36,266 nt of DNA from an uncultured Armatimonadota bacterium (GCA_903833215.1 CAILEM010000138.1:1-36266); one strand, 5' to 3'. Positions 17,318 to 26,249 are shown, numbered from the stretch's first letter. Translations and numbers: made by a program. The notes: generated from the sequence alone by a model not told the origin.

Positions 17318-18354
17318 TCGTCGTCATGAAAACCGGCAGTACAACTGCCCAAGTGAAAGAGATCAGTGATCGCCTTGAAGAGTTCGGATATGTCGTCAAT
17401 CCGATCTTTGGGGTGGAGAAAACCGTCATTGGCGCCGTGGGTGGTGCCGAGCACCAAAAGGTGGACTCGATTGACCAACTTCGTGCTTACGAAGGGGTTG
17501 AGGATGTGATCCTCATTACGAAGCCTTACAAATTTGTCGCCAAAGAGTATCGCGGGAAGAAATCCGTGATTGACGTCGGCGGCGTTTTGATCGGCGGTGA
17601 TAAAATTGTCATGATGGCTGGTCCCTGCACGGTTGAAGATGAAGGCCAGCTTCTCTACACGGCCGAAAAGGTTGCCAAGGCAGGCGCACGCATTCTTCGA
17701 GGCGGAGCCTACAAGCCGTGCACATCACCCTACTCCTATCAAGGAATGGGAGTCGAAGGGCTAGAACTCCTCCAGGCAGCTGGCAAGCAGTTCGGCCTTA
17801 AAGTCGTCACGGAGGTCATGCATGTCCGAAAGGTAGAGGAAGTGGCGCAGTACGCTGACATCCTTCAAATCGGGACCCGCAATATGCAGAACTACGACCT
17901 CCTACGTGAGGTAGGTCAGTCCCGCACCCCGGTCATGCTGAAGCGTGGAATGACAGCAAAGTTCGAGGAGTGGTTACTCGCTGCTGAATACATAGCTGCC
18001 GGCGGTAACGAGAAGATCATGCTGTGCGAGCGCGGTATTCGAACCTTCGAGCCGTACACGCGCAACACGCTCGACCTCTCGGCGGTCCCTGCCCTCAACT
18101 CACTTACCCACCTTCCCGTGATCGTCGATCCATCACAAGGCACCGGGCGACGCGAATTGGTTGGCCCCATGAGCAAAGCCTCGGTCGCAGTTGGCGCCGA
18201 TGGTCTCATCATTGAGGTTCATCCAAGCCCAGACCATGCGATCAAGGACGGAGCTCAAAGCATCACTATAGAAGGCTTCGAAAAGCTCATGCCCGAGCTG
18301 GAAGCAATTGCCGCCGCGGTTGGAAGGACGTTCCGACAGCCCGTTTTGTCTTAG
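17314..18354 (+). CDS. aroF: 3-deoxy-7-phosphoheptulonate synthase (DAHP synthase, type I beta, with N-terminal regulatory domain)
   Basis: This 346-residue enzyme condenses phosphoenolpyruvate and erythrose 4-phosphate, the first step of the shikimate pathway. The N-terminal ferredoxin-like regulatory domain (about 1-85) begins [10 protein letters not shown], closely matching Thermotoga-type enzymes (MIVVLKPGST). The barrel has the metal-binding Cys105 in [10 protein letters not shown], then [31 protein letters not shown] and [12 protein letters not shown]. The TTG at 17314 is chosen as the start because it restores the conserved N-terminus and overlaps the hisC stop by 4 bases, implying translational coupling. 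The regulatory domain implies feedback control by an aromatic amino acid. Confidence 0.93.
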   Translation: MIVVMKTGSTTAQVKEISDRLEEFGYVVNPIFGVEKTVIGAVGGAEHQKVDSIDQLRAYEGVEDVILITKPYKFVAKEYRGKKSVIDVGGVLIGGDKIVMMAGPCTVEDEGQLLYTAEKVAKAGARILRGGAYKPCTSPYSYQGMGVEGLELLQAAGKQFGLKVVTEVMHVRKVEEVAQYADILQIGTRNMQNYDLLREVGQSRTPVMLKRGMTAKFEEWLLAAEYIAAGGNEKIMLCERGIRTFEPYTRNTLDLSAVPALNSLTHLPVIVDPSQGTGRRELVGPMSKASVAVGADGLIIEVHPSPDHAIKDGAQSITIEGFEKLMPELEAIAAAVGRTFRQPVLS

Positions 18355-18372
18355 TTATCCTTCGAAAGGCAC

Positions 18373-18420
18373 AAACGCCTTCCGGTGAGCAGAAGTGCTC
18401 GCTGGGAGGCGTTTCTATTT
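18373..18420 (+). terminator. Intrinsic terminator after the hisC-aroF pair
   Basis: The outer stem AAACGCCT/AGGCGTTT (18373-18380 and 18407-18414) encloses an inner stem GAGCA/TGCTC with a GAAG tetraloop (18387-18400), and CTATTT follows. It begins 19 bases after the stop codon. Confidence 0.8.
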
Positions 18421-18485
18421 CCGTACGGTCCTCCTTGGCACGAATCCTTTTCCCACAACTACGCCCCTATACAAATAGAAAGCTC

Positions 18486-18491
18486 AAGGAG
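18486..18491 (+). promoter_or_regulatory. Ribosome binding site that fixes the OsmC start
   Basis: AAGGAG at 18486-18491 is spaced 8 bases from the ATG at 18500. It therefore favours that ATG over the in-frame GTG at 18491, which overlaps the site itself. Confidence 0.75.
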
Positions 18492-18499
18492 TGACACCA

Positions 18500-18922
18500 A
18501 TGACAACAGTAGAGTGGAAAGGAAACCGAGTATTTGAGGCGCAGCCGCCAAGTGGCAACAGGTTCCTCATGGACGCTTATCCCGAAGTCGGCGGGCAGAA
18601 CATGGGACCAAGTCCAATGGAGGCATTTATCAGTGCCGCCGCCGCATGTTCAGGCATCGACGTTCTCCTCATTTTGGAAAAGAAAAGGCAGCAACTCACG
18701 TCGTATTCGATTGAGGTCGAAGGAACGCGAGCAGAGGATGGGCCATACCCAAGACCGTACACCAGCCTCGTATTCAAACATCACCTAAAGGGTGTCAACT
18801 TGGATACGGGTGCTGTCGAACAAGCAATCAAACTCAGTGATGAAAAGTACTGCACGGCCATCGCCACGATGAGGATGAGCCCCGATGTATCTTCAGTATT
18901 CGATATCTCGGAAGCAGCCTAG
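18500..18922 (+). CDS. OsmC/Ohr-family peroxiredoxin-like protein
   Basis: This 140-residue OsmC-family protein has the two conserved redox cysteines, C50 in ISAAAACSGIDVL and C118 in SDEKYCTAIATM. These reduce organic hydroperoxides in characterised relatives. The N-terminus has the typical swapped beta-hairpin region (TTVEWKGNRVFEAQ), and GPSPMEAF precedes the active-site helix. A good ribosome site supports the ATG at 18500. The TAG stop shares the palindromic CTAG at 18919-18922 with the stop of the convergent sigma factor gene. It belongs to the YhfA-like branch rather than being clearly Ohr; the substrate is unknown. Confidence 0.9.
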   Translation: MTTVEWKGNRVFEAQPPSGNRFLMDAYPEVGGQNMGPSPMEAFISAAAACSGIDVLLILEKKRQQLTSYSIEVEGTRAEDGPYPRPYTSLVFKHHLKGVNLDTGAVEQAIKLSDEKYCTAIATMRMSPDVSSVFDISEAA

Positions 18923-19452
18923 GTTTCGGAATCCACCAACTGGCGGCAACCTAAGCCGGTATCTAGCGACTCCCGCATCATCTCCCGCGCACGAAACAAA
19001 CGGGACTTAACGGCTGGTATGGATATATTCAGATTCAGCGCGACATCCTCGGCCTTTTCGCCGAGGATCTCTCGCTGCAAATAGACATCACGATATATAG
19101 GCGGCAATAAATCGATTGCTCCACTCACGCAACTTTTGAGGGCCGATTGCTCAGCTTCAGTGAGAGGATTTCTAGCCACGTCTTGAACTTCGAAGCCTCG
19201 AGATTCTAGGTCAAATAGGGAGATCGTCTGGAGCAACCGCTCACGTATTCGCGAACGAATGCATGCTCGAGTTCCAATCCGAGCGAGCCATGCTTGAAAA
19301 TTGGCGGGCTCTTTGAGTTGTTCCGATGCCTTTATCGCGGCAAGAAGCGCATCGGCCAAGGCGTCCTCGGCATCCTCATGGTTACCGCATGTTCGAACCA
19401 TCTGCCGATAGACAGCATCCTTATGGCGGAGAAGTTGACGTTCCAGTTCCAT
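18919..19452 (-). CDS. ECF-type RNA polymerase sigma factor
   Basis: This 177-residue protein has sigma region 2 (about 10-75, with NHEDAEDALADALLAAI) and region 4 (about 110-165). Region 4 carries LPPIYRDVYLQREILG and the helix-turn-helix NISIPAVKSRLFRAREMM. It is of the usual ECF length and lacks extra C-terminal domains. No anti-sigma factor gene is adjacent, so its control is not evident here. The last residues (GLGCRQLVDSE) are not conserved, as far as I can tell. The stop overlaps that of osmC by 4 bases. The ATG at 19452 starts directly at region 2. Confidence 0.9.
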   Translation of the reverse strand: MELERQLLRHKDAVYRQMVRTCGNHEDAEDALADALLAAIKASEQLKEPANFQAWLARIGTRACIRSRIRERLLQTISLFDLESRGFEVQDVARNPLTEAEQSALKSCVSGAIDLLPPIYRDVYLQREILGEKAEDVALNLNISIPAVKSRLFRAREMMRESLDTGLGCRQLVDSET

Positions 19453-19558
19453 CTTGAAGTCTGACCGTAGGCACTCAACTTACCATACGCGAATTGCCCT
19501 GGCTGGACACTCGTGTGGGGCGCTAACCTAGGCTCACTCGGGGTAACCTCTCGGAGAC

Positions 19559-20011
19559 ATGCAGGAGTATCTTGGAATACTTGTTTTGCTTGGGTTTGCG
19601 GCCGTTCTTTGCGGCGCGTTTGTTGTCCTAAGCTGGCTCGTTGGCCCGAAAAAGGTCACCCCGTACAAAACCTCCGCATATGAGTGCGGCGTTGCTCCCG
19701 TTGGAGACGCTCACGAAAGATTTCCGATCAAATTCTATTTGGTCGCCATCGTGTTCATCCTGTTCGACATCGAGGTCGTGTTCCTCTGGAGTTGGATGAC
19801 GGTATTCAAAAACTCCGATACCGAATTCGCGATATTCAGCTTCTTCGAATTCATAACCTACATGGCCACTTGGATTCTGGGATACGTCTACGCGATTAAG
19901 GTTGGCGCAATCGACTGGGATGAAACCACCGGTCTTGCACCGGAGAAATTGGGCATCATCAAATCCGAGATCGAAGGACTTGAGCCAGCTCTCATTGGAG
20001 GCGCAAATTGA
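19559..20011 (+). CDS. nuoA: NADH-quinone oxidoreductase subunit A
   Basis: This 150-residue membrane subunit of respiratory complex I has three hydrophobic helices (about 4-28, 60-84 and 92-116). Between the first two lies the conserved loop KVTPYKTSAYECGVAPVG, and the second contains FILFDIEVVFLWSW, whose acidic residues belong to the quinone/proton path. The C-terminal 35 residues extend beyond the last helix. GGAG at 19553-19556 is close to the ATG. The stop overlaps the TTG start of nuoC; nuoB, usually between the two, is absent. Confidence 0.95.
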   Translation: MQEYLGILVLLGFAAVLCGAFVVLSWLVGPKKVTPYKTSAYECGVAPVGDAHERFPIKFYLVAIVFILFDIEVVFLWSWMTVFKNSDTEFAIFSFFEFITYMATWILGYVYAIKVGAIDWDETTGLAPEKLGIIKSEIEGLEPALIGGAN

Positions 20012-20607
20012 TCCCTGTAACTGACGGAGTTCGGCTTGATGTATCGAAAGTCCAGGAAGCATTTCCAGACGACCTCATCAAGGTGAAGGAATTTGTCGGT
20101 GAAACTTATATTTGCGTAAGCCGAACTTCTCTTCCAGCGGTCGCCCAGTTCCTGAGAGATGATCCAGATCTCCAATACAGCTATTTCTGTGAATGCGTAG
20201 GGGTGGATTACAGCCGATGGGATCACGAACGCGACCTTGAGGGGCGCTTCGAGGTGGTCTATAACCTCATGTCTCTCAAGCACTACTCAAGGCTCTTTGT
20301 GAAGGTAGCCGTTGATGACGGCCAAACGATTCCAACCCTCAAGAATCTGTACCTCGGGGCGGAATACCCTGAGCGAGAGGTCAACGACCTCTTCGGAGTC
20401 GTGTTTGAAGGCAACGAACAAATCACTCGATTCCTTCTGCCGGATGACTGGAAGGGCTTCCCGCTTCGCAAGGAATATCCTCTTGGCGGCGACGATGTCA
20501 TCTTCGACGGCGGTGACCGTGGTCCAGCAGTCGAAGATCTGATGATGCCTCACGCCGGTGAGAGTTTCACCGGCCGAACAGGCTCCGAAGAGATTAGCGG
20601 TCGCTAA
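20008..20607 (+). CDS. nuoC: NADH-quinone oxidoreductase subunit C
   Basis: This 199-residue peripheral-arm subunit of complex I has the family signature EREVNDLFGVVFEGN (about 120-135), followed by LPDDWKGFPLRKEYPL. These match the 30-kDa subunit pattern. The C-terminal roughly 40 residues (from DDVIFDGG) form an acidic, flexible extension. The start is a TTG at 20008 within ATTGA, overlapping the nuoA stop by 4 bases, so translation is probably coupled. No nuoD follows; the operon ends here and the remaining complex I genes must be elsewhere. Confidence 0.94.
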   Translation: MIPVTDGVRLDVSKVQEAFPDDLIKVKEFVGETYICVSRTSLPAVAQFLRDDPDLQYSYFCECVGVDYSRWDHERDLEGRFEVVYNLMSLKHYSRLFVKVAVDDGQTIPTLKNLYLGAEYPEREVNDLFGVVFEGNEQITRFLLPDDWKGFPLRKEYPLGGDDVIFDGGDRGPAVEDLMMPHAGESFTGRTGSEEISGR

Positions 20608-20619
20608 TCCTTCTCACTC

Positions 20620-20658
20620 TAAAAGAGGCGGTCACATCATTCAAGGCTCGTGACCGCC
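20620..20658 (-). terminator. Terminator hairpin between nuoC and galT, with T tract on the minus strand
   Basis: GGCGGTCAC (20627-20635) pairs perfectly with GTGACCGCC (20650-20658), with a 14-base loop. Read on the minus strand the stem is followed by TCTTTT, so it looks like the galT terminator about 100 bases after that stop. It may also slow plus-strand transcription out of nuoC. Confidence 0.7.
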
Positions 20659-20759
20659 AATAACACATCCAAGTGCTCTGATCGTAACGAACTGATTATT
20701 GCTGTGAAAGGGGCCGTTTCGCGAGTCCAGCTTTCCCGTTACAGGGTTTCCGGCTTTGG

Positions 20760-21890
<1,131 letters not shown>

Positions 21891-21922
21891 TCAAGGCTAA
21901 CAGACAACTTACTCGAAAGCAA

Positions 21923-22324
21923 TCAGGCCTTTCCGCGTTTTCGGGTGCGAACGAGCTTTGGAGTCCCGTCCGTACCGTATCCGAGCTTATAGCCAGACGG
22001 CAAATTCTTCAGAGCCTCGGCAAGCTCTGTTGGCATCGAAACCGAGGAAGAGCGGCGTCGAGTGCGTCTCTTTCCAGGATTCAGAACATCGAATGCATCG
22101 GTCGCATCCGCATCTTTATCCAAAGCCGTCAGTTGCTTTGAATCAATCTCGTATAACTCGGAAGAAGCTGGGAAGGACAGAAACAGATAGTTTGAACTGC
22201 TCAGCATGCGAGCCTTAACAGGTACGGAATACTTCTTGACGCCGACCTTTATCGACAGCACTCCTTCTTTTTCCTGAGCTTTGAATTTGAGCGAATTCTT
22301 TACGTTCTGTACGGTTTTTTTCAA
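21923..22324 (-). CDS. Small basic protein of unknown function
   Basis: This 133-residue protein has no signal peptide or membrane helix. It is strongly basic, with KKTVQNVKNSLKFK at the N-terminus, GKRRTRRRSSS near residue 84 and RTRKRGK at the C-terminus. The middle looks like a small beta domain (GVLSIKVGVKKYSVPVKA). The composition suggests nucleic-acid or ribosome binding, but I recognise no family. The start is a TTG at 22324 supported by AAGAGG about 8 bases upstream. The leader (22325-22417) is unusually AT-rich and contains TATATT on the minus strand, a possible -10 box. Confidence 0.65.
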   Translation of the reverse strand: MKKTVQNVKNSLKFKAQEKEGVLSIKVGVKKYSVPVKARMLSSSNYLFLSFPASSELYEIDSKQLTALDKDADATDAFDVLNPGKRRTRRRSSSVSMPTELAEALKNLPSGYKLGYGTDGTPKLVRTRKRGKA

Positions 22325-22417
22325 TATTTGCCTCTTAACTTAATTTCGTTAATATACACCACGTTTTGCTTAATTAACCTTAAATACTGCTAACTCAGAA
22401 GCAAAATGGGCCTATAT

Positions 22418-23242
22418 TCACAGCAATACGTTGTCGATTAAGCGTGTCTTTCCCAGACGCGCAGCTGCTATAAGCGCACACTGCATCGAGAGATTTCTAA
22501 CAGCTTTAGTCGTCTCTAATTCGATTAGCTCAAAGTAGTCGACTCGAAATCCATCATCTTCCAGGGAGGTTTTTGCATGGTGGAGTATGCCTTCAGCCTG
22601 CTCGTGTGTGAGATCTGGAACTTGAAGTTTCTGTTTACACTCTGATAGATTCCTGTATACCGAAGGAGCTAGTAGTCGTTCCTCGTGCGTTAAGTAAGCA
22701 TTGCGACTCGACATCGCCAACCCGTCTTCTTCACGCACTGTTGGCTGCAAACTAATCGTTAACGGCATGTTCAGGTCTTCCACCATTCGCTTCACAACCA
22801 AGCACTGCTGTAAGTCTTTCAATCCGAAGTAAGCCACATCGGGCCCCACCATGTTAAGCAACTTACAGACGACGGTTGCGACGCCCTCGAAGTGTCCAGG
22901 ACGATGAGAACCCTCCCAAAGCTTTGACACAACAGGGACATGAATCACAGATCCCAGACGTGGATACACTTCTTCAGGACTAGGCGCGAACAAGACGTCA
23001 ACACCTACTTCTTCTGCAAGGCTGGCATCTCTTTCTAGGTTACGCGGGTAGCGCTCGAAGTCCTCCCCTTCACCAAACTGAGTCGGATTGACGAATAGTG
23101 ACGCGACGACAAGATCACACTCTTCTTTGGCTGTCTTCATCAGCTGAAGATGACCTTTGTGGAATCCGCCCATCGTCGGCACCAAGCCTATGGACGTGCC
23201 GACGTCGTGCGAAAGTTCTGAGATACGCGTTACGATTTTCAA
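22418..23242 (-). CDS. panC: Pantothenate synthetase
   Basis: This 274-residue enzyme joins pantoate and beta-alanine using ATP, the last step of pantothenate synthesis. It has the nucleotidyltransferase signature PTMGGFHKGH (about 23-32), FVNPTQFGEGEDFERYPR, the pantoate/ATP residues in YFGLKDLQQ and the KMSKS-like VREEDGLAMSSRN. The length is normal. It follows panB with a 34-base gap on the same strand, consistent with one operon. It lies downstream of the AT-rich intergenic region that serves the basic unknown protein. Confidence 0.95.
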   Translation of the reverse strand: MKIVTRISELSHDVGTSIGLVPTMGGFHKGHLQLMKTAKEECDLVVASLFVNPTQFGEGEDFERYPRNLERDASLAEEVGVDVLFAPSPEEVYPRLGSVIHVPVVSKLWEGSHRPGHFEGVATVVCKLLNMVGPDVAYFGLKDLQQCLVVKRMVEDLNMPLTISLQPTVREEDGLAMSSRNAYLTHEERLLAPSVYRNLSECKQKLQVPDLTHEQAEGILHHAKTSLEDDGFRVDYFELIELETTKAVRNLSMQCALIAAARLGKTRLIDNVLL

Positions 23243-23276
23243 CAGATTGTTCCTGAATCAAACTTCAATGAGCAGC

Positions 23277-24062
23277 CTAAAACGAATGTTTATCACTAGG
23301 GAATGTCCCATCACGAACCTCAGCCGAATACTCTTTGATCGCACTTACGATGCTGTCGTGACCTGAGAGATACGGCTTGGCATGCTTCAACGGCTTTTGA
23401 TTTAGGCCCAACACATCATAGATAACTTGAACCTGCCCTGAGCAATGCGACCCAGCCCCAATACCAATTGTGGGGATAGACAGATGGTCCGTAATCTGCG
23501 CCGCTAGTTGGGCAGGGATAAGCTCCAATACAATCGAGAAAGCTCCAGAGGCTTCAACTTGCTTGGCTTCTTCAATGACTGCACTACCTGCGTCCCCTTT
23601 CCCTTGAACACGGAATCCTCCAAACGCATTAACGGATTGTGGTGTCATTCCAACGTGCCCCATTACCGGGATCCCAGCACGCACAATCGCAGCAATCGCC
23701 TCGGTGTAAGCGCCTTCGAGTTTGACCGCCTGGGCACCTGCTTTAATCAGCTCGACTGAAGCATCGACCGCCTGTCCTACTGAAGACTGATACGAACCAA
23801 AAGGCAGGTCCGCAACCAGGAGTGCATGCTTTACTCCTTGCCGTGTCGCGCGTGTGTGATGAACCATCTGTTCGAGGCTCACAGGCAGGGTAGACGAATA
23901 GCCCAACACTGTGTTGCCAACGGAATCACCAACCAGGATGAGATCTGCACCAGCGGCATCCGCCAACGCTCCGAGAACGGCGTCATAAGCGGTAATGCAA
24001 ACCACTTTGACTCCTTTAGCACGCATGGCTCTGATTGCCGGGGCAGTAATTATGTCAGGCAT
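23277..24062 (-). CDS. panB: 3-methyl-2-oxobutanoate hydroxymethyltransferase
   Basis: This 261-residue enzyme makes ketopantoate from 2-oxoisovalerate and methylenetetrahydrofolate, the committed step to pantothenate and CoA. Conserved features are CITAYDAV, the metal-binding LVGDSVGNTVLGY, VKLEGA, PVMGHVGMTPQS, and the catalytic Glu in LELIPA followed by IGIGAGSHCSGQ. The frame is open further upstream into the bcp gene, but the ATG at 24062 gives the family N-terminus and lies 22 bases after the bcp stop. panC follows, so pantoate synthesis and its condensation are encoded together. Confidence 0.95.
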   Translation of the reverse strand: MPDIITAPAIRAMRAKGVKVVCITAYDAVLGALADAAGADLILVGDSVGNTVLGYSSTLPVSLEQMVHHTRATRQGVKHALLVADLPFGSYQSSVGQAVDASVELIKAGAQAVKLEGAYTEAIAAIVRAGIPVMGHVGMTPQSVNAFGGFRVQGKGDAGSAVIEEAKQVEASGAFSIVLELIPAQLAAQITDHLSIPTIGIGAGSHCSGQVQVIYDVLGLNQKPLKHAKPYLSGHDSIVSAIKEYSAEVRDGTFPSDKHSF

Positions 24063-24084
24063 CCGAATGAGTTTACCGTTCGCG

Positions 24085-24534
24085 TTAGGATAGGACGGCC
24101 AATACCTGTGCCGCGTGACCCTGAGGTTTGACTTTGTTGAAGGTTTTGACGATGACTCCCGCCTCGTCCAAAACAAAAGTAGTTCTTTCGACACCCATAT
24201 ACTTTTTGCCGTACATTGACTTCTCAACCCAAACGCCAGTGGCCTCACAGAGCGCATGGTCAGGATCTGCCAACAGGGTGAAATTCAAGCTGAACTTATC
24301 CACGAATTTCTTGTGAGACTTAATATTGTCTGGGCTGACGCCAATCACTTTCACGCCTGGAATATTGGGAAGCGCGTCTCGAAATTCGCATGCCTCAACG
24401 GTGCAGCCGCTAGTGTCGTCCTTCGGATAGAAGTAGACGACCACCTTTTGACCCTTGAAATCGTCGAGCGTCCAAGATTTTCCATCTTGATCGGACAAAG
24501 AGAAATTTGGGAAGGGGGAACCTGTTTCGATCAT
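24085..24534 (-). CDS. bcp: Thioredoxin-dependent thiol peroxidase (Bcp/PrxQ)
   Basis: This 149-residue peroxiredoxin has peroxidatic C44 and resolving C49 in DTSGCTVEACEFRD, as in E. coli Bcp. Supporting motifs are VVVYFYPKDDT and the C-terminal ERTTFVLDEAG. It reduces hydrogen and organic peroxides with thioredoxin electrons in the cytosol. The ATG at 24534 is preferred over 24549 because CGAGGA lies just before it. A perfect 11-bp inverted repeat directly precedes this ribosome site. panB and panC follow on the same strand. Confidence 0.93.
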   Translation of the reverse strand: MIETGSPFPNFSLSDQDGKSWTLDDFKGQKVVVYFYPKDDTSGCTVEACEFRDALPNIPGVKVIGVSPDNIKSHKKFVDKFSLNFTLLADPDHALCEATGVWVEKSMYGKKYMGVERTTFVLDEAGVIVKTFNKVKPQGHAAQVLAVLS

Positions 24535-24546
24535 TTTTCCTCGTAA

Positions 24547-24575
24547 CATTCACTCAAGCTTCAGTTGAGTGAATG
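24547..24575 (-). promoter_or_regulatory. Perfect hairpin spanning the CBS stop codon and the bcp leader
   Basis: CATTCACTCAA (24547-24557) and TTGAGTGAATG (24565-24575) are exact inverted repeats with a 7-base loop. The element lies a few bases upstream of the bcp ribosome site and covers the end of the CBS gene. It has no T tract, so an mRNA-level control element, processing site or operator is more likely than a terminator. Confidence 0.5.
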
Positions 24576-24955
24576 TCCAAAAGCATTGCCTGCATAAGGT
24601 CTACGCGCAATACTATGCCTGCCATTCGCCCATCGTCAATGATTGGCAAAATTGTTAAGCCGCTGCTCAGCATCTTGTGAAAAGCCTCACCAATTTCACT
24701 GTCCGCAACCATGGTGGTCGGGTCTTGACTTCCATAGATATATGCCGGTTCCTGAGCCATGCTCGTAAGGCTATCTCGTTTGGCGACAACTCGACAAAGG
24801 TCGCCTTCCGTCACCACTGCAACAGGCCACATATCTTCATCTACAACGACAAGCGCTGGAAACTGATAGATGTCCATCTTGTCGACAGCATCCCGCACCG
24901 TGCTTTCGCGCGTCAGAGTTGGTATGTGCGCGTGGAGCACCTCACGAAGAGTCAT
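24554..24955 (-). CDS. Tandem CBS-domain protein
   Basis: This 133-residue protein consists only of two CBS motifs. The first runs about 10-60 (TLTRESTVRDAVDKMDIYQFPALVVVD); the second runs about 75-128 and contains GEAFHKMLSSGLTILPIIDD and AGIVLRVDLMQAM. Such stand-alone pairs bind adenine nucleotides and act as sensors for partner proteins; the partner here is unknown. The frame is open to 25072, but the ATG at 24955 puts the first CBS motif at a normal distance, while the upstream part runs into repeat DNA. No good ribosome site is visible. Confidence 0.85.
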   Translation of the reverse strand: MTLREVLHAHIPTLTRESTVRDAVDKMDIYQFPALVVVDEDMWPVAVVTEGDLCRVVAKRDSLTSMAQEPAYIYGSQDPTTMVADSEIGEAFHKMLSSGLTILPIIDDGRMAGIVLRVDLMQAMLLDIHSTEA

Positions 24956-25057
24956 TGAGAGACAGTTTACACCCTCCAAATTCAACAACCCCCGTAGACG
25001 ACGTCTCCGCGGCGTCGTCCGGAATCGTGTAATGAGAACCCGCGACGGCCTCCCGTA

Positions 25058-25200
25058 CGATGATGCCTCCACCCGGAGTGAAACGGAGCGTGGAGGCTAC
25101 CCATCGAGTGCTCGGAGGGCACATCATGCTTTGGACTTCCGAAGCAGGCGGTTCACGAGCCTCCAGGCTCCGCTTTCAGCTCCGGCTGCAGGCATCATCC
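25058..25200. repeat. Second cluster of the palindromic repeat family (two units)
   Basis: The unit at 25058-25115 matches the unit at 152-209 over 58 bases with six differences, most of them inside the loop. A second unit in minus orientation lies at 25157-25200 and matches the units at 335-378 and 431-473. The two are head to head with a 41-base spacer whose right half (GAAGCAGGCGGTTC) resembles the spacer before the unit at 335 (GAAAGCAGATGGTTC). The cluster lies in the gene-free stretch 24956-25265, between the CBS start and the end of the metallophosphoesterase gene. That stretch otherwise holds only a 7-bp GACGACG/CGTCGTC hairpin at 24997-25019. Confidence 0.85.
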
Positions 25201-25265
25201 GTGGTTGGGATCTCCAGATTCGGGAAGTCGGTACGATCACCTCCGGCTTTTTCGGGGCTGGCTGG

Positions 25266-26249
25266 CTACCTTCTAGGGGATTTTGTTTCGTAGCTAAAGC
25301 TATCCATGGGAGCGTAATTGCCAGGAGAGGTTCTTCCCTTAAACGTCACTGTCGCCTTCGTTCCATCAATCTCCACGAGCAAATAGCCGTAGGTGTGGTC
25401 AACGTGCTTTACGTTCTCTACTTTCCAGCCAGTGTTGTTTCCCGAATACTCGCCTTCCTCATAGAAAGGAGCACCTGCCGTTCCAGCCGTAAATTGATGC
25501 ATCTCGGGTCCAGGAATTCCGTTGGCTTTGACAACCTTCATGTGATCATAAAAGTGGTCGTGTCCACAGAAGAAAGTTCGAGCTCCAGCCTTGATAATGC
25601 TTTCCCAAAATGCATCTCGCTTATCAGGCGAGGCATCCATGTTGTCTTTATGTCGACCATCCATAAACGCTGGCTCGTGGCCCATAGAGAATACGAACGG
25701 CTTCTTGTGCTTGGCCAGAACTCCATCGAGCCATGGCTGATTGACCGCCTCGCCTTTCTGAATGTACTGGTCGAGTCCTATCGCAAGAACGGGGCCCTGC
25801 ATGTGATAGAACGTTCGGTTGATCTCGCTCGCTGGCCCATTTTGGGGCAGGGCGTACTTGCCAGAAAACACCTTATTCCACGTCGCGTCAGCCTCTGCAC
25901 TTGAGGAGTCGTGGTTGCCACGACATGGGAGCACGGGGATGTGCTTGTCGTATAGCGGCTGCATGATGCTTCTCCAACTAAGCAACTGCGTCTCAAACGC
26001 TTTTGGATTGGCCTTTTCGTATCCATAGACCAAGTCTCCCGTCCACATCAGGAACTTTGCCTTTTCTTTGAGTACGGCCTTACATATCTCGCCAGTGATG
26101 AGGGTATTGACACCGTCTTTGTCTTCTGGCCGATGGGCTTTGGGGTCAGACCGTCCGTCGCCTGCGACGATAAAACAAAACTTGTCGGCGTGGGCCGAAC
26201 CGGCAAGCAAGAAGGTACCGGCGACCACCCATCCAGAAACTGTTCGCAT
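25266..26249 (-). CDS. Secreted calcineurin-like metallophosphoesterase
   Basis: This 327-residue protein has a signal peptide (MRTVSGWVVAGTFLLAGSAHA, cleavage near residue 21) and a metallophosphatase domain. The metal-binding blocks are visible in order: VAGDGRSD (a variant of the usual DxH/GD start), LMWTGDLVYG, CRGNHDSS, SMGHEPAF and CGHDHFYDH. It is likely a periplasmic or secreted phosphatase or phosphodiesterase; the substrate is unknown. The final residues run up against the repeat cluster. The gene ahead of it on the same strand encodes another secreted protein, with a 34-base gap. Confidence 0.9.
   Translation of the reverse strand: MRTVSGWVVAGTFLLAGSAHADKFCFIVAGDGRSDPKAHRPEDKDGVNTLITGEICKAVLKEKAKFLMWTGDLVYGYEKANPKAFETQLLSWRSIMQPLYDKHIPVLPCRGNHDSSSAEADATWNKVFSGKYALPQNGPASEINRTFYHMQGPVLAIGLDQYIQKGEAVNQPWLDGVLAKHKKPFVFSMGHEPAFMDGRHKDNMDASPDKRDAFWESIIKAGARTFFCGHDHFYDHMKVVKANGIPGPEMHQFTAGTAGAPFYEEGEYSGNNTGWKVENVKHVDHTYGYLLVEIDGTKATVTFKGRTSPGNYAPMDSFSYETKSPRR

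Noticed and set aside
24063-24257. N-terminal extension of PanB
   Set aside because: It overlaps the bcp coding region in another frame and is not seen in the PanB family; the ATG at 24062 gives the usual N-terminus.
24956-25904. Plus-strand frame of 344 codons starting at 24870
   Set aside because: It runs antisense through the CBS gene, the repeat cluster and the metallophosphoesterase gene, and its peptide has no family features.
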